Notes under the pieces: generated by a model
Told to the model about the DNA's origin: nothing
What the model saw: the letters and a program-made list of their open reading frames with translations, nothing else
Database searches by the model: none
NCBI RefSeq assembly: GCF_023660105.1
Contig: NZ_JAMHGA010000019.1
Location: forward strand, 52,778 to 116,777
Direction: 5' to 3'
Length of the DNA stretch: 64,000 bases
Source: Desulfovibrio aminophilus
GTDB lineage: Bacteria > Desulfobacterota > Desulfovibrionia > Desulfovibrionales > Desulfovibrionaceae
Translations under genes and position numbers: made by a program
In this document: positions 22,484-30,778 of the stretch, in pieces
Layout of the letters: each line of letters opens with the position of its first letter
Numbering within the stretch: position 1 is the stretch's first letter

Positions 22484-24205
22484 TCAGTTCCGCTTTCTTC
22501 TGCCCGTCAGCATGCCCTTGATCAACTCCAGGGGCCCATGCTCACCCGTGGTGGCCAGGTAGGCATGCCCGATCAGGAAGAGCAGGCAGAGCCACGCGGT
22601 GATCATGTGCAGCCGAACCGCGATGTTCCGGCCATTGGGGCCGAAGAGCATCTTCGGCAGCGTCTCGGGCGCGAACAACGTCAGGCCCGACAAGACCGCC
22701 AACGGCAAGCACACATACATCACAAGCAGATACGTCATCTGCTGCAAGACGTTCAGCCGCCGTTCAGCAGCGGGCTGTTCAGGGTGCGGCCGGCCGCGGA
22801 AGATGCCCCAGGCGTAGAAGGCGCCCTGCGCCGCCACGCGCCGGAAGAATCCTCGGCCAAAGGGCCAGTATTGCCGGACGCCGCCCGTGAACAAGGTGCA
22901 CAGGACGAAGCCGGCCAGCCACACGACGAGGATCAGGCCCGCATACTTGTGCATGGTGTCCAGCGTACCCAGGTCGGCCGCGCCGGCACCGCCGCAGTAA
23001 TGCATGAGCAGACCGGAAACCAGCAGCACCAGCAGCAGCACCGCATTGACCCAGTGCCACAGACGGATGGTGACCGGATACAGATTCACGGCCTCGCCGC
23101 CCTCGGCCGGATGGACGCCGCGACGCAGGGCCAGGCGCAACGCGCCATGCAGCACCACCAGCCCGAGCAACACGAGCAGCACGGCCGTGAAGTCGCCGTC
23201 CAGCGCCCGATCACGCGTGCTGCCGACCACATACATGCCCTTGAGGAAGTCGGCGTTCATGAACCCATAAGGGGAGTCGGGCAGGATCTGCGCCGACGCA
23301 GCCGGTGGGCCAGAGTGCTTGAGGAGGTCCGTCTCGTCGAAGAGCCCCTTGCCCAGCATGGACCAGGCCCGGTGCTCGTCGCGGGTCACGTACAACGTCG
23401 TCACCAGCGCGGAGCGTCCCCGATGGCATACTCCGCAATCACGCAGGGACTTGTCCTTGGGCATGATCTCGTGAATCCGGGTTCCCTGGCCCGCGGAATG
23501 GCAGTCCACGCAGCGAACCGAGTCGTAATGCAGATTCTTATTGAGCATCATGCGGTGCGAGAGGTCCTGGTCCAGCATCCGTTTGCCGGAGAGCCGCTCG
23601 AACCCGCTCTTGTCCGTATGGCACTTCAGGCACTTGTAGTTGCAGAGCCCGATGTTCCCTTTCACGTCAGCTATCTGCTCGGCCTTCTTCATGATGTGCG
23701 GATCATGGCAGTAGCTGCACCGATATTGCTGATTTCGCTTTGCAAGTTCCTTGACATGGAAACTGTTCTGGAACTGTGCGTTGATGTCCACGAATGCCTT
23801 GTCGTGACAGACCATGCAATCCTTGGCCTGCTTTTCCTTGAAGCGGTGCGGAGCCTCGTCGAACGCCTTCTCGTCAACGCCCTCGTGGCAATTCTGGCAG
23901 GAAACGCCGGCATGCAACGAGCGTCCGTAGAAGGTCGGCGAAACGAACAGATCGAGCGTGCTTCCATGCTGAGTTTTCCACTGGAGTCCCTCCTTTCCGT
24001 GGCATGAGAAGCACTTCTTGTTTTCTTCCTTTGCCTTCGCGCGCAGATCCTTCACCTTCGCGCGCATTTCCAGCGCCGTCGCATGAAGATCGGTCTGGCC
24101 GACAGCCGACTCGACAGGGAGCGCGTCCCCTTGTTCATCCGCGAAGCAGGTCCCCGCGGAAACGAGCAGCATCATGGCTAGGCCTAAGAGCAGCTTTCGC
24201 AACAT
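22484..24205 (-). CDS. seven-haem cytochrome c fused to a cytochrome b561-type membrane domain
   Basis: 573 residues from MLRKLLLG, chosen because AGGAG lies upstream of it. After a signal peptide the periplasmic half has seven CxxCH haem sites (CFSCH, CQNCH, CMVCH, CSYCH, CLKCH, CVDCH, CGVCH). The C-terminal half has five spans with histidines in LWHW, MHKY, RLHM and GHAY that suit haem b. It probably oxidises quinol and passes electrons to the tetrahaem subunit encoded before it. It is the last gene of the operon with the flavoprotein; the fusion of seven haems and a b561 domain is not a standard architecture I can name. Confidence 0.88.
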   Translation of the reverse strand: MLRKLLLGLAMMLLVSAGTCFADEQGDALPVESAVGQTDLHATALEMRAKVKDLRAKAKEENKKCFSCHGKEGLQWKTQHGSTLDLFVSPTFYGRSLHAGVSCQNCHEGVDEKAFDEAPHRFKEKQAKDCMVCHDKAFVDINAQFQNSFHVKELAKRNQQYRCSYCHDPHIMKKAEQIADVKGNIGLCNYKCLKCHTDKSGFERLSGKRMLDQDLSHRMMLNKNLHYDSVRCVDCHSAGQGTRIHEIMPKDKSLRDCGVCHRGRSALVTTLYVTRDEHRAWSMLGKGLFDETDLLKHSGPPAASAQILPDSPYGFMNADFLKGMYVVGSTRDRALDGDFTAVLLVLLGLVVLHGALRLALRRGVHPAEGGEAVNLYPVTIRLWHWVNAVLLLVLLVSGLLMHYCGGAGAADLGTLDTMHKYAGLILVVWLAGFVLCTLFTGGVRQYWPFGRGFFRRVAAQGAFYAWGIFRGRPHPEQPAAERRLNVLQQMTYLLVMYVCLPLAVLSGLTLFAPETLPKMLFGPNGRNIAVRLHMITAWLCLLFLIGHAYLATTGEHGPLELIKGMLTGRRKRN

Positions 24206-24247
24206 GCATCTTCTCCTCTCGTGATTTTTGGCCATGCTCTCTGCTCG

Positions 24248-24742
24248 TTATGGGACCTTGTACTCGAAATGGTGACAGGTCTTGCAGTAGAACTGTGACT
24301 TCTCGTGTTCGCGGTGACACATGTCGCACGGCATGTCAGTCCCCCAGTGGGGAGAATTGTGGGGATTGATCGTATGGTCCTTGTCGTCCTTGTGCAGCTT
24401 CTCCCAGAGATCGGAAACGTCTTTCGGCGTGCCATGGCAGTTGGCGCAATACTTGGTGTTCGCCGGGGCGGTCGGATTCTTCACGCCGTGACAGAGCTCA
24501 CAGTTCTCGCCGTTCTGATGGATCTTGTGATGGTAGTCCTTGAGCGGAACACGCCCCAGGACCTTGTGGCTCACAAACTCGAGCACAGCCTCCTTCACCG
24601 CGTGCTTCTGCAGGGTCTGCGCGGCCACGGTCGGCTTGTCCTGCTCAGTGGAGTGCGCGGCGATCACGCCGCCCAGAAGGGCAATGACGCCGACGCACAA
24701 TCCGATTATCAACACTCTGAACCGCTTCGAATTGCTTTTCAT
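24248..24742 (-). CDS. tetrahaem cytochrome c, electron-transfer subunit
   Basis: 164 residues. An N-terminal anchor or signal (VLIIGLCVGVIALLGGVIAAH) leads to a periplasmic domain with four CxxCH sites (CELCH, CANCH, CDMCH, CKTCH). The arrangement resembles the haem domain of flavocytochrome c fumarate reductases, here as a separate protein next to the flavoprotein gene. The start at the third codon of the longer frame gives better spacing from GAGAGG; the ATG at 24748 is an alternative. Confidence 0.9.
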   Translation of the reverse strand: MKSNSKRFRVLIIGLCVGVIALLGGVIAAHSTEQDKPTVAAQTLQKHAVKEAVLEFVSHKVLGRVPLKDYHHKIHQNGENCELCHGVKNPTAPANTKYCANCHGTPKDVSDLWEKLHKDDKDHTINPHNSPHWGTDMPCDMCHREHEKSQFYCKTCHHFEYKVP

Positions 24743-24794
24743 CTTCATTCCTCTCTCGAGTGGTGTCTTGAGGGTGGCCCGTGCGGCACGCCGA

Positions 24795-26390
24795 TTAGCC
24801 GATCGGTTCGTTGCGGGCCGCGCTCTTACCGGCGATCCGGCCCATGACCAGCGTCTCCATCACGGCGCAGCTGCCCAGTCGGCTCGCGCCATGAATGCCG
24901 CCGGTCACCTCGCCGGCGGCGAAGAGTCCCGGGATGGGGTTGAAGTCGGAGGAACGGATCACCTTTGCGGAGGTGTCGATCTGAACGCCGCCCATGCAGT
25001 GGTGAACCTTGGGCCAGGCGCGCACTCCATAGAAGGGCGGCTTGGCGATGGGTATTGCTGTGGCGACCGGCTTGCCGAACTCCAGGTCGTTCTTCTGGGC
25101 CACGTAGGAATTGTAGTCGTCCACCGTCTTCTTCAAGGCGTCGGCCGGGATCTTGTAGAAATCGGCCAGGGCGGCGATGGAGTCGAAGGAGCGAACCACC
25201 TGGAACTTCAGGCAACGATCCAGGTTCGGACAGGATTTGACGCCTTCGCTGTCCACCAGGATGATGGGATAGATGGGAGCGCCGCCGGCGTCGACCTTGG
25301 TGAGCATGGCGTCGGCCCGGGTCTTGCGGTCGGCCAACTCGTTGACGAAACGCTTGCCGGTGTTGCCCTCCACCATGATGCCGTAGCGGAAGCCCGACTG
25401 GATGTTGAACATGGAGGCCGTGCCGAAGCCTTGCTCATCCGGGCAGGCCCAGGGCCCGAGTTGGATCCAGGATATCTGGACCGGAATGGCCCCGATGCGA
25501 AAGGCCGCCCGCATGGCCTCGCCGGTGGCGCCGGGCTGGTTGGTGCTGTCCACCTTGCCGGCCAGGCGGGGGTCCTGCGCGGCCCGGAACTTCTCATCCT
25601 GGCTGAACCCGCCCGTGGCCATGACCACCCCGCGCCGAGCCTTGAACAGCCGGCGCTGCCCGCTGGCCTCATCCGGGAAGCGGTATTCATCCGTCACGGC
25701 CACGCCGATGACTCGGCCGTCGTCGTTCACGATGAACTCGTCGAACTTGCACCCCGTGCGCAGCATGACGCCCTCGGCGCGCGCGGTCTGCACCAGCGGC
25801 CGGACGATGCCGGACCCCGAGGCGTTGTGGGTCAGATAGGTCCGGGCCACGGAGTGGCCGCCCAGCCAGGAAAGCTTGGGCTTGAACACCGCGCCGCATT
25901 GGGTCACGAAGTTGTAGGCGTCCAGGGAGCCTTCCGCGCAGATCTTGGTCAGCTCCACGTGGTTGATGCCGCGACCGGCCTTGAGCATGTCGCCCACCAG
26001 CAGGTCCACGCTGTCCTTGACGCCTTCCTTCTTCTGCAGCTCGTTGCCCGCCACGGCGAACAGGCCGCCGTTGATGCAGGAGTTGCCGCCGAGCACGCGC
26101 ATCTTCTCCACCAGAAGGGTGGACGCCCCTGCCCGCTTGGCCTCAATGGCCGCGGCCAGCGCCGAAAACCCGCTCCCAATGACGATGACGTCGAACTCCT
26201 TGTCCCAGCGGGTGTTGGGCAGGGCGTTCCGGGTGACGGGGAAGCTCGACTGCGCCTCGGCCTGACTCGCGAGCGCGCCCAGAACAGCCGCGCCCAGGAC
26301 GGCGCCTCCGCCCATGAGCATGGCCCGCCTGGTCATGGTGCCGCCTGCCGCCTGACTGCGTTCCTTTTTTCTTTCCTGTTCCGATGACAT
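24795..26390 (-). CDS. Tat-exported flavoprotein reductase of the fumarate reductase / flavocytochrome c family
   Basis: 531 residues. Twin-arginine signal (TMTRRAMLMGGG, R21-R22) and cleavage near SQAEA. FAD site GSGFSALAAAIEAKRAG at 72-88. Compared from memory with Shewanella FccA, the catalytic arginine (R355 in ELADRK), H464 (VHHCMGG) and R504 (GASRLG) are kept, but the histidine of the QAHPT motif is replaced (IQLGPW, 309-314). It therefore probably reduces a C=C bond of a substrate other than fumarate, using electrons from the tetrahaem protein. Start M at 26390; 26399 is possible. Confidence 0.88.
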   Translation of the reverse strand: MSSEQERKKERSQAAGGTMTRRAMLMGGGAVLGAAVLGALASQAEAQSSFPVTRNALPNTRWDKEFDVIVIGSGFSALAAAIEAKRAGASTLLVEKMRVLGGNSCINGGLFAVAGNELQKKEGVKDSVDLLVGDMLKAGRGINHVELTKICAEGSLDAYNFVTQCGAVFKPKLSWLGGHSVARTYLTHNASGSGIVRPLVQTARAEGVMLRTGCKFDEFIVNDDGRVIGVAVTDEYRFPDEASGQRRLFKARRGVVMATGGFSQDEKFRAAQDPRLAGKVDSTNQPGATGEAMRAAFRIGAIPVQISWIQLGPWACPDEQGFGTASMFNIQSGFRYGIMVEGNTGKRFVNELADRKTRADAMLTKVDAGGAPIYPIILVDSEGVKSCPNLDRCLKFQVVRSFDSIAALADFYKIPADALKKTVDDYNSYVAQKNDLEFGKPVATAIPIAKPPFYGVRAWPKVHHCMGGVQIDTSAKVIRSSDFNPIPGLFAAGEVTGGIHGASRLGSCAVMETLVMGRIAGKSAARNEPIG

Positions 26391-26409
26391 CTTCTCCATC
26401 CTCTCTTGA

Positions 26410-26766
26410 TTACAGGTGAGCGCCGGTGACGTCGAACGCCGGCCCGGCGATGATCTCGCGCAGATCCTCCAGGTCCGCGATGCCCAGAAACCGGCGCTGC
26501 TCAACCCCCGCGAAAAACACGAGGTAGGCCGGAGCCCCGGAAATTCTGAACTCCGCGGCGAAATGCGGCAGATACTCGGGATCGAAGACCTTCACTTGAA
26601 GCCGTTCGGGTTCATAACTCTGGGCCACCGCCACCAGATCCTGGAGCACTCGGTTCATGAGGTGTGACGGCTGCAACAACGCGCACAGCACCATTCCCTT
26701 TTCCAGGCTGATGAATTCCTTGAATTTCGCAGGGGTCAAAAACTCCAGTTTCGTGAACCGATTCAT
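26410..26766 (-). CDS. thioredoxin-fold protein without a CxxC motif
   Basis: 118 residues from MNRFTKLEF, with GAGG six bases upstream. The order of strands and the cis-proline region (ISGAPAYLVFFAGVEQRRFLG) indicate a thioredoxin fold. The active-site position reads VLCALLQPSHL, one cysteine only, so it is not a normal disulfide reductase. There is no signal peptide. As first gene of the flavoprotein operon it could be a chaperone for the Tat substrate or a cofactor-insertion factor; that is a guess. Confidence 0.7.
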   Translation of the reverse strand: MNRFTKLEFLTPAKFKEFISLEKGMVLCALLQPSHLMNRVLQDLVAVAQSYEPERLQVKVFDPEYLPHFAAEFRISGAPAYLVFFAGVEQRRFLGIADLEDLREIIAGPAFDVTGAHL

Positions 26767-26805
26767 TCCGAGCCTCGCAGGGTTGGACGTGTCGGAACCG
26801 AGGAT

Positions 26806-26821
26806 TCCAAGAAGGATGCCA
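26806..26821 (-). promoter_or_regulatory. candidate sigma-54 promoter of the reductase operon
   Basis: On the minus strand TGGCAT, five bases, TTGGA matches the -24/-12 consensus TGGCAC-N5-TTGCA except for G instead of C at -12. It lies 40 bases upstream of the thioredoxin-like gene and downstream of the phased repeats, the usual sigma-54 layout. The -12 mismatch keeps this tentative. Confidence 0.5.
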
Positions 26822-26885
26822 TGTGTCATGTCGACATTAACATGTCGCATTTATTCATTTTATTTTGAAACGCCGGGCGCGGAAA

Positions 26886-26957
26886 GTGTACCGCGGAGCG
26901 TCACGCGTTACACAACGGGGCGTCACACGTTACACTTTGGAACGCGGGGCATTACAC
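26886..26957. repeat. 22 bp phased repeats, likely upstream activator sites
   Basis: TTACAC occurs at 26908, 26930 and 26952, exactly 22 bp apart; a related GTGTAC stands at 26886, again 22 bp away. Two units extend to GCGTCACGCGTTACAC (26898) and GCGTCACACGTTACAC (26920), which are imperfect dyads. Two helical turns per step puts all sites on one face of the DNA, as expected for an enhancer-binding protein such as the gene product encoded at 27030. Confidence 0.65.
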
Positions 26958-27029
26958 TTCCGCCCCATTCAGAGCGAAAAGGAGAAAAAAGGCAGGCGGA
27001 ACGAGGAAAGGCCGCCGGATGGCGGAAGA

Positions 27030-28931
27030 TCAGAGATTATATTCGCGCAGCCAGCGGTAAAGCGTGGTGCGGCTCACGCCCAAGGCCCGGGCGATATGGG
27101 CCTTCTTGCAGCCATAGCGTTCCAGCGCGCGGCGCAAATCCTCACGCGAAGGCTTGCGGCTTGAAAAATCCGCCCCCGCCCCGTCCGGGGACGGCTGAGC
27201 CGCCGCGGGCTCAAGGAGGGACTCGGGCAAGTCCTTGGCATGAATGACCCCGCCGTTGCAGACGGCCACGGCGTGTTCAATACTGTGCTTGAGTTCCCGC
27301 ACGTTTCCCGGCCAGCGATAACTGAGCAGCTGCTTCATGGCGTTGGGTGTCACCACATGCACGTCCTTCTCGAACATGCTGCTGAACAGTCCCACGAAGT
27401 GGTCCACCAGTAGGGGAATGTCGCCGCTGCGCTCCCTGAGGGGCGGCATGGTGATCTTGATGACGTTCAGGCGGTAGTAGAGGTCCTCGCGAAAGGCGCC
27501 CCGCCGGATCTTCTCGCAAAGCTTGGCGTTAGTGGCCGCAATGATGCGCACGTCGGCATGCCGCGAACGGGTCTCTCCCACCCGCTCAAACTGTTTGGTC
27601 TCCAGAAACCGGAGCAGCTTCAACTGCACGCTCAAAGGAATGTCGCCGATCTCGTCCAGGAAGAGCACCCCGCCCTCCGCCGCCTGGACGCGCCCGACGC
27701 GGTCGCTCACCGCGCCAGTGAACGCTCCGCGCACATGGCCGAACAGTTCACTCTCGATGAGGTTCTCGGTCAGCGCCGAGCAGTTGACGCAGATGAACGG
27801 CTTGTCGCTTCGCGGACTGTTGTAATGCAGGCACTCAGCCACCAACTCCTTGCCCGTGCCGGACTCGCCGGTGATGAGCACGGTGGACATGATGCCCTCC
27901 AGGCTTTCGATCATGGAGAACACCTCGAGCATCCGCTGGCTGTTGCCGATCATTTTCCCATAGGATCGCAGCCGCTTGCGCTCGTGCTCCAATCGGACCA
28001 GACGGGAGATGTCCTTGATGACCAGCACCCCGCCGCAGAACTCGTGAGCGCTGTTGACCAGCGGGGTGGCGTTGATCTCCAGGCGGCGCGGGCCCGTGTC
28101 GTCGGCGAAGACGAAATCCGTCTGGAAATCCCGCACGGCCCGCCCCAGCTCGAAGGTTTGGCGCAGCACCTCCGCAAAGGGATTCGGATCGGCGGGGAGG
28201 ATTTCAACGATGCTGCGCCCGCGCGCCTGGGCCTCGCCCATGTATGTCATGCGCTGGAAAGCCTCATTGCAGGACAGGATGCGCATGTCCAAATCCACGG
28301 TGAGCATCCCGTCGACAATGCTGTTGAAGATGGCCAGAAGTTGATTCTGATAATTCGTCAGTTCCTGATGCGCCCGGTGGCGGTCCAGCCACGCCTCCCC
28401 CAACGTCCGAGCCCACCAGGCATCCCGCAGCAGTTCCAGGGCCAGCATGGCGTCACGCCGGACATAGGAACTGTTCTTATTGCCCAAGCCGCAATACCAG
28501 ACACCCTCTCCATCCACACGCAGGGTGATCCCGAGATGCCGGGACAGGGATCCGGCCCATGCGGGCCTCTCCCCGCCCCGTGCCCAGCGGCGGCAATCGT
28601 TGACGACGGCGAACTGTTCCTCGGAAGCCTCGTCGCCCCAGGGGCCCAGGTCCTGAAGACGAATCAGGCGCGATTTGCGTTCCGCGGGTTGCTCGGCCAG
28701 GACCATGACGCCCCCTTCGTCGCCCAGGGGGCTCGGCGCCGCAAGATAGCCCACGGTGCTGCCCGTGCAATCCATGAGTTGCCGCAGCACGTATCGGCAG
28801 AGGTCTTCGTGCTCGCCGGGATCCGCCCGATACATCCGCAGCGCCGCCTGGGTTGTGAGCTGCAGGGTGTCGGCTTCCGCCCCTCCCCGCGCCGGGGCTT
28901 TCGCTCTGGGCTTCGCTGTGGTCTTCGGCAT
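27030..28931 (-). CDS. sigma-54-dependent activator with GAF-like and PAS sensory domains
   Basis: 633 residues from MPKTTAKP. The N-terminal part (40-185) looks like a GAF domain and 205-320 is a PAS domain (FNSIVDGMLTVD). The AAA+ domain carries Walker A GESGTGKE (355-362), GAFTGA (402-407), which contacts sigma-54, and FLDEIGD. A Fis-type helix-turn-helix ends the protein (KKAHIARALGVSRTTLYRWL). It lies directly upstream of the reductase operon on the same strand and probably activates it in response to a small molecule. The activated promoter and enhancer lie in the 263 bp gap. Confidence 0.92.
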   Translation of the reverse strand: MPKTTAKPRAKAPARGGAEADTLQLTTQAALRMYRADPGEHEDLCRYVLRQLMDCTGSTVGYLAAPSPLGDEGGVMVLAEQPAERKSRLIRLQDLGPWGDEASEEQFAVVNDCRRWARGGERPAWAGSLSRHLGITLRVDGEGVWYCGLGNKNSSYVRRDAMLALELLRDAWWARTLGEAWLDRHRAHQELTNYQNQLLAIFNSIVDGMLTVDLDMRILSCNEAFQRMTYMGEAQARGRSIVEILPADPNPFAEVLRQTFELGRAVRDFQTDFVFADDTGPRRLEINATPLVNSAHEFCGGVLVIKDISRLVRLEHERKRLRSYGKMIGNSQRMLEVFSMIESLEGIMSTVLITGESGTGKELVAECLHYNSPRSDKPFICVNCSALTENLIESELFGHVRGAFTGAVSDRVGRVQAAEGGVLFLDEIGDIPLSVQLKLLRFLETKQFERVGETRSRHADVRIIAATNAKLCEKIRRGAFREDLYYRLNVIKITMPPLRERSGDIPLLVDHFVGLFSSMFEKDVHVVTPNAMKQLLSYRWPGNVRELKHSIEHAVAVCNGGVIHAKDLPESLLEPAAAQPSPDGAGADFSSRKPSREDLRRALERYGCKKAHIARALGVSRTTLYRWLREYNL

Positions 28932-29211
28932 GGTCCCCTTCACTTTGTTCGCGCCGGAAAATCCCGTCCTTCCCATGAGCGGGAGTCAACCCTCCGCCGC
29001 CGGGGGCTTGTCACGCCCGCCGCTACGCGACCGCCTACACCGTTCCCGTATGTGGCGCAACTCCGTGCAAGGCGTGCCCCCAGCCCCCTGGAAGGAGGCA
29101 AATACGCCGGCCTGCCAGCCAAAAAACGGACCACTCGGAATGGGAAGACCCCACGAAGGCTTTCGGCACGAACTCCGAGCCCCCGGCGGCCGCGCCGACA
29201 ATAGCCGGTCG
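28932..29211. other. gene-free stretch before tRNA-Ser(GCU)
   Basis: About 280 bases with overlapping short frames on the minus strand (for example one with FGWQAGVFASFQGAGG). I have a vague memory of such peptides being annotated repeatedly in Desulfovibrio genomes, which would suit an interspersed repeat rather than a gene. No ribosome site is seen. Confidence 0.35.
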
Positions 29212-29249
29212 GAAAAACAAAATTCCCGGCTGTCGAAACAGCCGGGAAT
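29212..29249 (-). terminator. rho-independent terminator after tRNA-Ser(GCU)
   Basis: A perfect 12 bp stem (29238-29249 with 29222-29233, CGAA-type loop) is followed on the minus strand by TTTTGTTTTT. It lies just past the tRNA 3' end. Confidence 0.9.
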
Positions 29250-29254
29250 CGTTG

Positions 29255-29351
<97 letters not shown>

Positions 29352-29408
29352 GGGTCGTCCGCCCATTCGGGCGGAGTCGAAATCCGTACACTCTCCCCGG
29401 CCGCGCTG

Positions 29409-30761
29409 TCAACCTTTCCGATCCTCGTCCTTCTTGGTGTGGCTGGCGCGGTAGACCACTTCCAGCGGGGCCATGCGGATGCCGAAGGTCTTGCGCAGCG
29501 AGTTCTCCAGGTAGCGCGTGTAGGCGGGCTTGATGAGGTCCGGGTTGTTGACGAAGAAGACGAAGGTGGGCACCGGCTCGTCGGCCTGGGTCAGGTAGTA
29601 GAACTTGGCCCGGCGGCGGTGGACCATGGGCGGCTGGTGGCGGTCCATGGCCTCGCGCATGGCCCGGTTGAGCTGGCCCGTGCCCACGCGCAGGGAGCAC
29701 TCCTTCTTGATCCGCTCCACCAGGGGCAGCAGGCCGCCCAGGCCCGCCCGGGTCACGGTGGAGGCATAGATCACCGGCACGTGCGGGGCCTGGCGCAGGG
29801 CGTCCTCGAAATGCTTGCGCAGCGCGGACATGTCCTCCCGGCCGATGAGGTCGGTCTTGTTCACCACCACGCAGAAGGGCGTCTTCTCGGCGTCCAGGAA
29901 GGCGATCAGACGCTTGTCCTGGCGCGAGAGGGGCTCGGCCCCGTCCAGGACCAGGATGGTCACGTCCGCGCGCTTGCTCGTCTTGAGCGAGCGCATGACC
30001 GTGAACCGCTCCAGGCTGTCCTCGATGTTGGCCTTGCGGCGCACGCCCGCCGTGTCCACGAAGGTGTAGACCTTGCCCCCGGCCTCGAAGGAGACGTCCA
30101 CCGCGTCCCGGGTGGTGCCCGGGACGTCGCTGACGATGAGCCGGTTCTGGCGGGTCACGGCGTTGATGAGCGAGGACTTCCCGGCGTTGGGGCGGCCCAG
30201 CAGGGCCAGGCGCATGCCCCGGTTCCCGTCGTCCCCGGCGGGCTCCTCGGGCTCCAGCTCGCGGGCCATCTCGGCCACGCGCCGACGCAGCGAGTCCAGG
30301 CCGAAGCCGTGGGCCCCGGAGACGGGCATGATCTCGAAGCCCAGGGCGTGGAACTCTGCCGTGAGCAGGGCCTCCTGCTCCGCGCCGTCGATCTTGTTCA
30401 CCACCAGGAGCGCGGGCCGGTTGCTCTGGCGCACGAAGGCCGCCGCGTCCCGGTCCAGGGGGCTCAGGCCCTCGCGGCCGTCCACCACGAGCAGGATGGC
30501 CTGGGCCTCGGCCACGGCCTCGCGGGCCTGCTCGAAGATGGGCTGTTCGAAGCCCTCCCCGCCCGGCTCGGCCTCCAGGACCATGCCGCCGGTGTCGATG
30601 AGGGCGTAGCGCACGTCGCCCTCGCGGACCTCGCCGTAGACCCGGTCGCGGGTCACGCCCGGACGGTCGTGGACGATGGACCGGTTGCTGCGCAGCAGCC
30701 GGTTGAAGAGCGTGGACTTGCCGACGTTGGGCCGTCCGATGAGGGCGATGGTCGCGGGCAT
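29409..30761 (-). CDS. der: ribosome biogenesis GTPase Der
   Basis: 450 residues. Two GTPase domains in tandem, GRPNVGKST near residue 8 and GRPNAGKSS near 190, each with DTxG and NKxD motifs, then a KH-like C-terminal domain. It acts in 50S subunit maturation. The start is MPATIALIG; the frame stays open upstream, but that part shadows mtnA. It follows mtnA by 17 bases, probably in one operon. Confidence 0.96.
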   Translation of the reverse strand: MPATIALIGRPNVGKSTLFNRLLRSNRSIVHDRPGVTRDRVYGEVREGDVRYALIDTGGMVLEAEPGGEGFEQPIFEQAREAVAEAQAILLVVDGREGLSPLDRDAAAFVRQSNRPALLVVNKIDGAEQEALLTAEFHALGFEIMPVSGAHGFGLDSLRRRVAEMARELEPEEPAGDDGNRGMRLALLGRPNAGKSSLINAVTRQNRLIVSDVPGTTRDAVDVSFEAGGKVYTFVDTAGVRRKANIEDSLERFTVMRSLKTSKRADVTILVLDGAEPLSRQDKRLIAFLDAEKTPFCVVVNKTDLIGREDMSALRKHFEDALRQAPHVPVIYASTVTRAGLGGLLPLVERIKKECSLRVGTGQLNRAMREAMDRHQPPMVHRRRAKFYYLTQADEPVPTFVFFVNNPDLIKPAYTRYLENSLRKTFGIRMAPLEVVYRASHTKKDEDRKG

Positions 30762-30778
30762 GTTTTCCGTTTTCGCGT

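Noticed and set aside
28986..29220. Short minus-strand frames next to tRNA-Ser(GCU)
   Set aside because: Overlapping frames of similar length without ribosome sites; more like repeat DNA than genes.
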